Made by a program: the position numbers and the translations under genes. Below the pieces are notes generated by a model. That model was not told where the DNA came from and searched no databases. It saw nothing but the letters and a program-made list of their open reading frames with translations. A stretch of DNA of 26,127 nt, from the NCBI GenBank assembly GCA_047619685.1, contig JBLHLC010000049.1:1-26127 (forward strand), given 5' to 3'. The DNA is from JABDJZ01 sp047619685. GTDB lineage: Bacteria > Bacteroidota > Rhodothermia > Rhodothermales > UBA10348. This document shows, piece after piece, positions 15,821 to 23,336 of this stretch (positions are counted from its first letter, which is position 1; every line of letters begins with the position of its first letter).

Positions 15821-16475
15821 TTCCGCCGTCGGCGCCGCCGAACTGGCTTCGAGGCTGTTGGAAATAGGGGCGGTGGTGCTTCGTCCCAACGATCCGTTCA
15901 CCTGGGCTTCCGGCATGCGCTCGCCGGTGTACTGCGACAACCGAATGACGCTGGGTTATCCGGCGCTTCGTGCGGGGATAGCCGCGGCATTTGTGGAACT
16001 CTCTGGCGGATACGCTCCCGACCGCGTGGCCGGCACGGCGACGGCTGGTATTCCTCACGCCGCTTGGCTGGCGGACCGTTTGGATTTGCCCATGTGTTAT
16101 GTCCGATCCAGCGCCAAAGCGCATGGACGCGGAAATCAGATTGAGGGACCCCTCTTGGAAGGGGACCGTGTTGTGCTGGTCGAGGATCTGGTTTCAACCG
16201 GGATGTCGTCCCTGGCCGCTGTCCGCGCACTGGAAGAAGCCGGCGCGACGGTCGAGGCCGTGGTGGCCATCTTCAGTTACGGCATTCCCCGGGCCACACG
16301 CGCATTCGAGGAGGCCGGCATCCGGCTGCACACCATCACGACTTTTCCTGACCTGTTGCGGGCGGCGAGTGGCGCTGGTGGCCTCTCCGCGGCCGATGTC
16401 GAGTCACTCTCGGAGTGGCATGCGGATCCGGAGGCTTGGTCCGAGGCCCGGGTCCGAGGCACCGAAACGGCTTGA
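15813..16475 (+). CDS. pyrE: Orotate phosphoribosyltransferase
   Basis: A 220-residue type I phosphoribosyltransferase that joins orotate and PRPP to give orotidine 5'-phosphate in de novo pyrimidine synthesis. The PRPP-binding loop is VVLVEDLVSTGMSS (residues 120-133, with E124-D125). The flexible catalytic loop reads YVRSSAKAHGRGNQIEG with the key lysine and histidine kept, and FTWASGMRSPVYCDNR forms the N-terminal orotate region. The ATG at 15813 lies inside the last codons of pgsA and the two frames overlap by 8 nt, so translation is probably coupled. The stop TGA overlaps the TTG start of cinA. It is cytosolic and probably dimeric like its homologues. Confidence 0.95.
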   Translation: MSDSAVGAAELASRLLEIGAVVLRPNDPFTWASGMRSPVYCDNRMTLGYPALRAGIAAAFVELSGGYAPDRVAGTATAGIPHAAWLADRLDLPMCYVRSSAKAHGRGNQIEGPLLEGDRVVLVEDLVSTGMSSLAAVRALEEAGATVEAVVAIFSYGIPRATRAFEEAGIRLHTITTFPDLLRAASGAGGLSAADVESLSEWHADPEAWSEARVRGTETA

Positions 16476-17716
16476 GAGCCGAGGTTATCTCCATTGGCGA
16501 TGAGCTGCTGATCGGGCAGGTCGTCAATACGAATGCAACCTGGCTGGGCCAGGTTTTCGCAGACCTGGGGATCGAGCCGAGCCGTGTGGTCACGGTGCGT
16601 GACGACTTCGACGAGATCGTCAGCGAAATCGGCGCGGCACGAGACCGGTCTGACGTCGTGATCGTAACGGGCGGTTTGGGCCCCACACACGACGACATCA
16701 CGAAAGAGGCCGTCGCCAGCCTCTTTGGCGTCAAACTTGAGTTCCACCAAGAGTTGTACGACGAACTCCTGGCCCGCTATCAGAGGGCGGGCCAGGCCAT
16801 GTCTCCGTCCAATCGCACCCAGGCAGAAGTACCCGAAGGGTTTGAGGTCCTGAAGAACAGGTGGGGTTCGGCCCCCGGACTCGTTCACCAGGGTCGCTGC
16901 ATGCTGGTGCTGCTTCCGGGGGTACCCAGGGAGATGAAGGGTCTGATGAACCAATACATCTTCCCGCGCCTGAGGGAGGCGGGGGGGCTGCAGCCGGCCT
17001 TTAGAAGAACGCTCCTTACCACAGGAATAGCGGAATCTCGTCTTCACGATGAGATCGGGGACATTTCCGGTTGGGAAGCCCGCGACTGCTCGCTGGCATA
17101 CCTGCCCAGCATTCACGGCGTCCGGCTGAGGTTGACTTCTGCCAACCCGGACCCGGAAGCGGCCCGGCTGGTCCTGGCGGAATTCGAGTCTTTCATTAGG
17201 GCGCATGCAGACCGGCACATCTTCGGCGTCGAGGACCAGACCCTGGAGGGAGTGGTCGGCGAGCTTCTGGTTGCGCGAGGTTGGACGGTGGGGACCGCGG
17301 AGAGTTGTACCAGTGGCCTGGTAGCCAGTCGTCTCACGGATGTGCCCGGATCGTCACGATATGTGCACGGTGGTATCGTCGCCTACGACAATCGGGTGAA
17401 AACAGGCGCATTGGCGGTGTCCGAAGCCGACCTCGAGAGGTTCGGCGCTGTGAGCCGGGAGGTGGTGGCCCAGATGGCCTCCGGTATCCGAAAGGCGCTG
17501 GGGGTTGATGTGGGAGTGGCCACGTCCGGCATCATGGGCCCAGGAGGCGGAAGTGACGAAAAGCCCGTTGGGACCCTCTGGGTAGGTGTGGAGACGCCAA
17601 GCCACACTCACACCATCACTATCGTCATGCGACACGGACGGCTGGACAACAAGGCTCGGAGCGCCACAACGGCGCTGGATGTCATTAGGCGTGTCCTCCT
17701 GAAAGCGCCCGCCTGA
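16472..17716 (+). CDS. cinA: CinA family protein (competence/damage-inducible; NMN deamidase type)
   Basis: A 414-residue two-domain protein. The N-terminal molybdopterin-binding-like domain (COG1058) begins RAEVISIGDELLIGQVVNTN and contains VTGGLGPTHDDITKEAVA. The C-terminal CinA domain shows AESCTSGLVASRLTDVPGSS, YVHGGIVAYDN and SGIMGPGGGSDEKPVGTLWVGV, matching nicotinamide-mononucleotide amidohydrolases that recycle NMN; the N-terminal half in other CinA proteins has ADP-ribose pyrophosphatase activity. The start is a TTG at 16472 that shares TTGA with the pyrE stop; this is chosen because it begins directly at the conserved RAEVISIG strand. A GTG at 16415 would overlap pyrE by 61 nt and add a non-conserved tail. 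It precedes recA by 146 nt, the same gene order as in many Firmicutes. Confidence 0.92.
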   Translation: MRAEVISIGDELLIGQVVNTNATWLGQVFADLGIEPSRVVTVRDDFDEIVSEIGAARDRSDVVIVTGGLGPTHDDITKEAVASLFGVKLEFHQELYDELLARYQRAGQAMSPSNRTQAEVPEGFEVLKNRWGSAPGLVHQGRCMLVLLPGVPREMKGLMNQYIFPRLREAGGLQPAFRRTLLTTGIAESRLHDEIGDISGWEARDCSLAYLPSIHGVRLRLTSANPDPEAARLVLAEFESFIRAHADRHIFGVEDQTLEGVVGELLVARGWTVGTAESCTSGLVASRLTDVPGSSRYVHGGIVAYDNRVKTGALAVSEADLERFGAVSREVVAQMASGIRKALGVDVGVATSGIMGPGGGSDEKPVGTLWVGVETPSHTHTITIVMRHGRLDNKARSATTALDVIRRVLLKAPA

Positions 17717-17736
17717 CGAAATAACTTCTCGAGGCA

Positions 17737-17768
17737 GGTTATGTATTCGGATTACATGTGACATAGGG
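17737..17768 (+). promoter_or_regulatory. GGTTATGT-N17-CATAGGG element upstream of recA
   Basis: GGTTATGT (17737-17744), 17 nt, then CATAGGG (17762-17768). Both boxes and the spacing are identical to those before the two Rpn genes. It lies just before the LexA-type palindrome, which is where the recA promoter is expected. Confidence 0.5.
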
Positions 17769-17776
17769 ATGTCACA
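17757..17776. promoter_or_regulatory. Perfect 8-bp inverted repeat upstream of recA
   Basis: TGTGACAT (17757-17764), spacer AGGG, ATGTCACA (17769-17776). The arms are exact reverse complements and overlap the CATAGGG box. The half-sites recall CRP/FNR sites (TGTGA...TCACA), but the spacing is 10 nt instead of 6, so another regulator or a cruciform is as likely. Confidence 0.4.
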
Positions 17777-17777
17777 A

Positions 17778-17795
17778 TTTGAACATATGTTCAAA
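17778..17795. promoter_or_regulatory. LexA (SOS) operator of recA
   Basis: The 18-bp perfect palindrome TTTGAACATATGTTCAAA contains GAAC-N4-GTTC, the LexA box type known from Bacillus and many other phyla. It ends 67 nt before the recA ATG and begins 10 nt after the putative -10-like CATAGGG box, a good position for a repressor. recA is therefore very probably induced by DNA damage in this organism. Confidence 0.8.
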
Positions 17796-17862
17796 CATAT
17801 CCGTACCATACGGCAAGAAAGCTGCCGTCGCAGCCTGGCCCGGACTCAAAATCGAACCTGAT

Positions 17863-18969
17863 ATGACGCCTGTAGAAACGACTCCCAACCGAACAGCCGC
17901 CAGCGGCTCTAAATCTGGTGCCAAATCCGGCGCCACCGCCCATGTTGATCCGGCCAAGGCGCGAGCACTGGATCTGGCTCTGAAGCAGATTGAGAAGACC
18001 TTCGGCAAGGGCTCCATCATGCGTCTGGGCGACTCTCCGCAGATGCGTCATGACGTGATTTCCACGGGCTCCATTGCCCTGGATGCGTCGCTGGGCATTG
18101 GCGGGATTCCGCGCGGCCGTGTCATGGAAATCTACGGGCCGGAGTCTTCCGGTAAAACAACGCTGGCTACCCACATCATTGCCGAGGCCCAGAAACTGGG
18201 CGGGACGTGCGCATTTATCGATGCGGAGCACGCGTTTGACGCCAGTTATGCCCAGAAGCTGGGCGTGGACATTGACAACCTGCTGGTGTCGCAGCCTGAC
18301 ACGGGTGAGGACGCCCTCAACATCTGTGACACGCTGGTGCGAAGTGGTGCGCTGGATGTCATCGTGATTGACTCGGTTGCCGCTCTGGTGCCGCGGGCGG
18401 AGATTGAGGGGGAGATGGGGGACAGCCATGTGGGTCTCCAGGCCCGTCTCATGAGCCAGGCGCTGCGGAAACTCACCGGTAGCATCAACCGGACCAACAC
18501 GGCGCTCATCTTTATCAATCAGATCCGTGAGAAGATCGGCGTCATGTTCGGAAGCCCCGAAACCACAAGTGGTGGCCGGGCGCTCAAGTTCTACGCGTCT
18601 GTTCGGATGGACATCCGCAGGATCGGGGCCATCAAGGACGGTATCGAAGTTGTCGGCAACCGGACCCGCGTCAAGATTGTCAAGAACAAGGTGGCACCGC
18701 CATTCCGTCAGGCAGAGTTCGACATTGTCTACGGAGAGGGCATTTCTTCGCTGGGAGAACTCGTCGATATTGGCGTCGAGAACGACATCATTCAAAAGAG
18801 TGGCTCCTGGTATGCCTATGGCGATATCAAGATTGGACAAGGCCGCGACGCGACGAAGCTGTGGCTGAAGGAAAACGACAAGTTCAGAGAGGAGATCAAG
18901 CGCCGGGTTCAAGAGGCCCTGGGGATGATCTTCCCGGACGAAGAAGCCGTGGCGGTCGCGGTCAACTGA
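17863..18969 (+). CDS. recA: Recombinase RecA
   Basis: A 368-residue RecA that forms ATP-dependent filaments on single-stranded DNA for homologous recombination and LexA cleavage. Signatures: ALKQIEKTFGKGSIMRLGD, Walker A GPESSGKT at 92-99, VIVIDSVAALVPRAEIEGEMGD with Walker B, the L2 region INQIREKIGVMFGSPETTSGGRALKFYAS, and the C-terminal VEKSGSWY-like segment KSGSWYAYGD. The start at 17863 (MTPVETT) gives an N-terminal tail about 26 residues longer than E. coli RecA (Walker lysine at 98 instead of 72), rich in Ser, Ala, Lys and Gly. The frame stays open upstream to 17779, but that region holds the LexA operator. It lies downstream of cinA and 32 nt before the probable PAP2 start. Confidence 0.98.
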   Translation: MTPVETTPNRTAASGSKSGAKSGATAHVDPAKARALDLALKQIEKTFGKGSIMRLGDSPQMRHDVISTGSIALDASLGIGGIPRGRVMEIYGPESSGKTTLATHIIAEAQKLGGTCAFIDAEHAFDASYAQKLGVDIDNLLVSQPDTGEDALNICDTLVRSGALDVIVIDSVAALVPRAEIEGEMGDSHVGLQARLMSQALRKLTGSINRTNTALIFINQIREKIGVMFGSPETTSGGRALKFYASVRMDIRRIGAIKDGIEVVGNRTRVKIVKNKVAPPFRQAEFDIVYGEGISSLGELVDIGVENDIIQKSGSWYAYGDIKIGQGRDATKLWLKENDKFREEIKRRVQEALGMIFPDEEAVAVAVN

Positions 18970-19001
18970 TTCTGGACTCGAGACAGGCGCCCAGTGGCGC
19001 C

Positions 19002-19709
19002 TTGTCCACGGTGACCGCCAGTGCGTTCGCCCTGATGTTTCTCCTACTCTGCCCGGCCCCATCGGCCGGGCAGAGTAGTGTTGTGCCCAGGTCGCCCAGC
19101 CAGATAGTCCCGACGGACGGGCCGGTTGGGCTGGATGAGACGCTGCTGTGGCGGGTTAACGAACTGGACGGGAGGGCCCCTCGTCTTGTCTTCGGGCTGG
19201 CTGACTACACGGCCTACCCCGTGTACTATGCCATCCTGCCCGTTGTGTGGGCTCCTGTTGCGCTGGCGGGCGTGGACTCGGATACCGCCGTTCAGCTAAC
19301 CGCCGGAATGATTGGGTCCTATGCACTTGTGAAAGGACTCAAACATCTTGTTGGCCGAGAGCGGCCAGTGGCCGCGCACTCCTGGGTGAAGGGCAGGCCC
19401 CAATACCCGGGCGGAGAGCACCTTGATCGGTATTCCATGCCGTCGGGACATTCTGCAATGGCCGCGGCGATCGCGGCAACCCTAAGCCTTCGGTACCCGC
19501 AGTGGGAGGTTGTAGCACCCGCAACTCTCTGGGCCTTGGCCGTGGGTGGATCCCGCCCCTGGCTCGGGGTCCACTACCCATCGGACGTTGTGGCCGGATG
19601 GGCGCTCGGGGTTGGCGCAGCCCTGATTGTTCACGAACTCCGTAACAACAGGGATTCCGAATCGTTTGGAGAGAGCCCTCTCTTTCGATTTGCCATTCCC
19701 CTAGGATGA
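19002..19709 (+). CDS. PAP2-family membrane phosphatase
   Basis: A type 2 phosphatidic acid phosphatase, 235 residues from a TTG at 19002. The three catalytic motifs are complete: KHLVGRERP (K-x6-RP), MPSGHSAM (PSGH) and SRPWLGVHYPSD (SR-x5-H-x-x-SD). Such enzymes remove phosphate from lipid phosphates such as phosphatidic acid or undecaprenyl pyrophosphate, with the site facing the periplasm. The N-terminus (MSTVTASAFALMFLLLCPAPSAGQ) is a signal peptide or anchor, and further hydrophobic helices follow. The start is uncertain: a GTG at 19011 also fits, and a longer frame back to 18861 would overlap recA. The codons for the signal segment form a 15-bp perfect hairpin. The stop overlaps the ATG of the next gene (ATGA), so the pair is translationally coupled. 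Confidence 0.9.
   Translation: MSTVTASAFALMFLLLCPAPSAGQSSVVPRSPSQIVPTDGPVGLDETLLWRVNELDGRAPRLVFGLADYTAYPVYYAILPVVWAPVALAGVDSDTAVQLTAGMIGSYALVKGLKHLVGRERPVAAHSWVKGRPQYPGGEHLDRYSMPSGHSAMAAAIAATLSLRYPQWEVVAPATLWALAVGGSRPWLGVHYPSDVVAGWALGVGAALIVHELRNNRDSESFGESPLFRFAIPLG
19044..19078 (+). other. Perfect 15-bp hairpin inside the PAP2 signal-peptide codons
   Basis: CTACTCTGCCCGGCC (19044-19058) and GGCCGGGCAGAGTAG (19064-19078) are exact reverse complements around the 5-nt loop CCATC. It lies 75 nt past the recA stop and 42 nt into the probable PAP2 frame. No T-run follows. It would make a very stable RNA stem and could attenuate read-through from recA or limit PAP2 translation. Confidence 0.7.
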
Positions 19710-22114
19710 CGCGTTTCCTCCCCACACGGCCGTTCCTTTTGTTTTTACTCGCGGGACTCCTTGTTCCGGCCGGCGCCGCTGCCCAGTCTGTAGTTGAAGG
19801 CGTGGTCTTGGCCGCGGACACCGGCACGTCTTTGCCGTCGGCGACCGTGCAGGTCGAGGACACATACGTGGGTACCGTGGCCAATGCAGATGGCCGGTTT
19901 GCCATCGAGGTAGCGTCTTTTCCCGCAGTACTGGTGATTCGGTTCGTGGGGTATGCGTCCGAACGCGTTGAGCTGGAGGGTCGGCAGTCCGCGGTCCTTC
20001 GAATACGCCTGGAGCCGGCACCCTACCAACTTTCCGGCCTCGTCGTGAGCTCCGAGGACCCGGCGGTGGCCATCATGCGCCAAGTCATAGCGCACAAGCA
20101 GGAGCGGCGCGGCCGACTGGAGCGCTTCAAGGCCAACGCCTACAACCGGTTCACCATCGAGAACGACACCGGTATCGTTTCCATTGCCGAGGGGCTATCC
20201 GAATTCATGTGGGACAGGGAGCGTGGAAGCCGGGAGGTGGTGACAGCGTCCCGGCAGACCGCGAATCTGGATTTCGGAGAGTTTATGCCGGCGGCTCTCT
20301 TTATCGAGAACCTGTATGACGACAACATCGACGTCGCCGGGCACAACGTGATGGGCGTCACGCACCCGGAGGCGATAGACAACTACGACTTCAGGCTGGA
20401 GAGCACCACTCGGCAGGAGGACCGGGACGTGTTTACAATCTCGGTCAGGACGTGGGGGAAGCTCTCCACGGGGTTCGAAGGGGTGATTACCGTTGCAGAC
20501 GAAGTGTTCTCCCTCCTGACGGTGGAGTTGCGACCGAACGACTCTTTCATTTTTCCTCCTCCGATTCAGTTCTTTGACGTCACGTTCAAGCAGCAGTACC
20601 TGCCCTACGGCGACGATCAGTGGTTGCCTGCCGATTTCAGGTCGGAAATGGATCTGAAAGTGGGTTTTCAGGCGCTGTTAACCTTTCCGGTCATCCGGAT
20701 TCGGCAGTCGTCCAGACTCTCTGACTACGAAATAAACGTAGATCTTCCGGACTCTGTTTTCGCATCTGAGAGGCAGATCTCGGTTGATTCGGTTTCGGTG
20801 GCTGCGGATACCCTTCTGGACAAGTCGGGCGTTGTGGTGCCTCTCTCCCTTCGTGAGGCAGAAGCGTACGCCGGAATTGATTCGACCCAGACGCTGGACA
20901 GAGCCTTCAAGCCGGGCGGGCTATTGGGCAGAGCCGCCCAGATCTCCATAAACGCCGACGAAGAGAATGAATCCCGAAGGCGGAAGGGCGGAAAACCATC
21001 CATGCTCCGGCGGCTGAATCTCAGCCCGTCCCTGTGGTACAACAGAGTCGAAGGAGCAAGCCCCGCCATCAGCGGCCAGGTGGGAGACAAGATTCGCCTG
21101 CGTGGACGTTTTGGGCGTGCCACTGGCCTGAAGGAAAACACATGGGGCTACGGCGCCTCGCTCAAATCCAGCGACGTGGCCCTCGATATCGGGTTCGACC
21201 GGAGGATCCAGGCGACCTACGACTCCTGGACGCAGTCCAAACTCGAGAACTCGGTGGGTTTCCTGCTGGGCACGCCTGACTATTTTGATTACTACCGGTC
21301 CGAACGCATTCGGGCCCGCGTGGAGATAGACGGTAGCGGATGGCGTCCCGATGTCTCTGTCGGCGTCATGCGCGAAGACGCTTCTGGCGTGGCCCAGACC
21401 ACTGACTACCAGTTGGTAAGAGACGAGCCGGTAACCGTAAATCCGAGTGTCCCGGACGGACGCATTGGGTCCTTTGAGTTTCAGGCATCCCTTGGCACGC
21501 GTCCAGATCCCTTCGGAATAATCGGGTTGAATTGGGCTGAGGCGGTGGTGGAGGTAGCGCAGAACGGATTCCTGGGAAGCGACTACAATTTCGTGCGCGG
21601 CCAGCTCCTGGCCACCTTCCGCCTGAAGACCTTCTTCAAACGCCGCCTGCTGCCGCAGACCCTGGACATCCACATAAACCTCGGCGCTTCCAGCGGCACG
21701 CTCCCCCAGTACCGGCTTCTGTCAGTTGACGGAAGCACCCGCGCCTCGAGGCCCGGAAGCCTGAGAACCCTGAGGGGGAGACCCCTGGTGGGAGATCGCT
21801 CCGCCCTCATCGCCTGGGAGCATCACTTCAGGACCGTGCCTTTCGAGCGCCTGGGCCTACGTGGCCTGGTAAAACGCGGCTGGGGGATCATAGCCTTTGG
21901 CGGACACGGCAGAACCTGGCTGCGAGCCGAAAACAGCCCCGCAGCTGCCGGCGGGCGCGTTCCAAACGCCTGGAATCCGTCAGTGTCCACCGCGTGGCAC
22001 CACGAGGTCGGCCTGTCCTTAAACGGTTTGTTTGGCATACTGCGCCTGGACGTGGCGCGCCGGCTGGACCAGCCCGATTGGGTCGTAGGTTTCGGGATCG
22101 CAAAGCTGTTTTAG
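19706..22114 (+). CDS. DUF5686 / carboxypeptidase-regulatory-like domain outer-membrane protein
   Basis: An 802-residue protein with a Sec signal peptide (MTRFLPTRPFLLFLLAGLLVPAGAAAQ). Residues about 28-108 form a carboxypeptidase-regulatory-like beta-sandwich (VVEGVVLAADTGTSLPSATVQVEDT, GTVANADGRFAIEV, IRFVGYASERVEL), as in TonB-linked proteins of Bacteroidota. The rest matches the DUF5686 family, with KFKANAYNRF-like, IAEGLSEFMW and FYFKQQYLPYGDDQWLPADF-like blocks and a long C-terminal half of alternating beta strands ending in phenylalanine (GFGIAKLF), the usual end of an outer-membrane barrel. There is no TonB plug, so it is not a classic SusC. Function unknown; a role in envelope building or transport is inferred. 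It is coupled to the PAP2 gene by an ATGA overlap, which suggests a shared lipid or envelope task. Confidence 0.85.
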   Translation: MTRFLPTRPFLLFLLAGLLVPAGAAAQSVVEGVVLAADTGTSLPSATVQVEDTYVGTVANADGRFAIEVASFPAVLVIRFVGYASERVELEGRQSAVLRIRLEPAPYQLSGLVVSSEDPAVAIMRQVIAHKQERRGRLERFKANAYNRFTIENDTGIVSIAEGLSEFMWDRERGSREVVTASRQTANLDFGEFMPAALFIENLYDDNIDVAGHNVMGVTHPEAIDNYDFRLESTTRQEDRDVFTISVRTWGKLSTGFEGVITVADEVFSLLTVELRPNDSFIFPPPIQFFDVTFKQQYLPYGDDQWLPADFRSEMDLKVGFQALLTFPVIRIRQSSRLSDYEINVDLPDSVFASERQISVDSVSVAADTLLDKSGVVVPLSLREAEAYAGIDSTQTLDRAFKPGGLLGRAAQISINADEENESRRRKGGKPSMLRRLNLSPSLWYNRVEGASPAISGQVGDKIRLRGRFGRATGLKENTWGYGASLKSSDVALDIGFDRRIQATYDSWTQSKLENSVGFLLGTPDYFDYYRSERIRARVEIDGSGWRPDVSVGVMREDASGVAQTTDYQLVRDEPVTVNPSVPDGRIGSFEFQASLGTRPDPFGIIGLNWAEAVVEVAQNGFLGSDYNFVRGQLLATFRLKTFFKRRLLPQTLDIHINLGASSGTLPQYRLLSVDGSTRASRPGSLRTLRGRPLVGDRSALIAWEHHFRTVPFERLGLRGLVKRGWGIIAFGGHGRTWLRAENSPAAAGGRVPNAWNPSVSTAWHHEVGLSLNGLFGILRLDVARRLDQPDWVVGFGIAKLF

Positions 22115-22137
22115 GAGTGCTTGCCTCGAGCGTTGGA

Positions 22138-22241
22138 GGGGCTGAAGCGCCCTCACGGACCCTTGGAGCCGTCCGTTCGATCAAACGCCACAGTAAATCC
22201 ATCCCAAGGATCCGCGAGGGCCGTGAGGGCGCTTCAGCCCC
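22138..22241. repeat. Inverted repeat with 21-bp perfect arms
   Basis: The arm 22138-22158 (starts GGGGCTGAAGCGCCC, ends CTCACGG) is the exact reverse complement of 22221-22241 (starts CCGTGAGGGCG, ends CAGCCCC). The 62-nt interior holds a second pair, CCTTGG (22161-22166) and CCAAGG (22204-22209). It begins 24 nt after the DUF5686 stop and there is no coding evidence in it. It is too long for a normal terminator and has no U-tract. It resembles a palindromic intergenic repeat or a small fold-back element. Confidence 0.75.
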
Positions 22242-22334
22242 AGCACCCGGTGGACCGAGCATTCGGAAGGCGTAGCGGGCGCGCGAACTCATGCCACGCG
22301 CGTCAGAGGAAGGCGCGGCAGCCCAGACAAACCC

Positions 22335-23183
22335 TCAGTCCCCGAGCGCAACCGGGTGCAGCGGCTCCGTAATCCACTCACTCCACGACCCGGGATACAA
22401 CCTGGCCCCGGGCAGCCCGGCTACTTCCATCGCAAGCAGGTTGTGCGCGCCGGTCACGCCGGAACCGCAGTAATGCACAATATCCCTCGGGTGACCGAGC
22501 GGCTCGAACCGTTTGCGGAGGTCGGACGGCGAAAGGAAAAGTCCGTCCGGGCCGATGTTCTCCAGGAACGGTCGGCATGCAGCGCCGGGAATGTGGCCTG
22601 CAACAGCATCCAGGGGCTCAGTATCCCCCCGAAAGCGCTCGGCCGCTCGTGCGTCTACCAAAATGGGGTCGGGAAGGGATTCCTTGATGGCGGTGGCCAG
22701 TTCCTTCGCGTTGGCGGTCAGGACCAGCGGCCTGCGGATCGGGTAGGATGGCCCTCCCTTGGACCCAACCGCGGCGGTGGAGACTGGTTTGCCCGCACCG
22801 GTCCAGGCAGCCCAGCCTCCGTTCAGCACAGCCACGTTCGGATGCCCAGAATACCGGAGAAGCCACCAGAGCCGTGCACCCATCGCACCCGGGCCGTCGT
22901 CGTGTGCAACCACCTGCGTATCGGGGCCAATACCCCAATTCCCAAGGCAAGTCCTGAACGCTTTCGGATCTGGGGCCGGATGTCGGCCGGTTACCCCCGG
23001 AATGATGGTCCCTGAAAGCTCGTCGTCGAGGTGCGCGTAGTGTGCGCCTTCAATATGTCCCTCGGCGTGTGCCTTCCGCCCATATTCGGTGTCGCCCAAT
23101 TGAAACCGGCAGTCCACAATGACCCATTGGGCGGTGCGGTGGGCTACCAATTCGGCGACCGAGAGAATGGTTGTGAACGGCAT
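22335..23183 (-). CDS. Sulfurtransferase (3-mercaptopyruvate/thiosulfate type, two rhodanese domains)
   Basis: A 282-residue tandem-rhodanese protein. The N-terminal inactive rhodanese shows VIVDCRFQLGDTEYGRKAHAEGHIEGAHY and DDGPGAMGARLWWLLRYSGH with LNGGWAAW. The C-terminal catalytic domain has ILVDARAAERFRGD, GHIPGAACRPF and the active loop with C239 (CGSGVTGA). A CGSGVT loop is typical of 3-mercaptopyruvate sulfurtransferases, while thiosulfate enzymes usually have CRKGVT-type loops, so I prefer mercaptopyruvate as the donor. It moves sulfane sulfur to cyanide, thiols or proteins in the cytosol. The gene is divergent from mutS, with 153 nt between the two starts; that region holds a short AGGTAAACCT palindrome and nothing else I recognise. 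Confidence 0.93.
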   Translation of the reverse strand: MPFTTILSVAELVAHRTAQWVIVDCRFQLGDTEYGRKAHAEGHIEGAHYAHLDDELSGTIIPGVTGRHPAPDPKAFRTCLGNWGIGPDTQVVAHDDGPGAMGARLWWLLRYSGHPNVAVLNGGWAAWTGAGKPVSTAAVGSKGGPSYPIRRPLVLTANAKELATAIKESLPDPILVDARAAERFRGDTEPLDAVAGHIPGAACRPFLENIGPDGLFLSPSDLRKRFEPLGHPRDIVHYCGSGVTGAHNLLAMEVAGLPGARLYPGSWSEWITEPLHPVALGD

Positions 23184-23336
23184 ATTCGTCTCCGCTTATC
23201 CTGTAAGGTAAACCTGTTATCACATCCACCCGTTCCCGCCGGATCGGGGAGTGTCCACAGCGCAGGCCAAAGCCGGGCACGGAGGGTTTTCAGAGAGGAC
23301 TTTGCCTTTGCCGACCCCCGCCGATAGCTTGCCGGA

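Noticed and set aside
16090..16140. PyrE catalytic loop reads RSSAKAHG where E. coli has RKEAKDHG
   Set aside because: The key lysine and histidine are kept, and serine at the second position is, as far as I recall, normal in Bacteroidota PyrE, so it is not a defect.
17757..17776. Canonical CRP/FNR site upstream of recA
   Set aside because: The half-sites TGTGA and TCACA are separated by 10 nt instead of 6, so a standard CRP dimer would not fit.
17791..19062. 423-codon frame antisense to recA
   Set aside because: It mirrors the codon structure of recA, shows no family motif, and would cross the recA leader and LexA box.
22115..22334. Short open frames across the inverted repeat region
   Set aside because: Several frames of 60-90 codons exist, but they are forced by GC content and the repeat. 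None has a ribosome site or family features.
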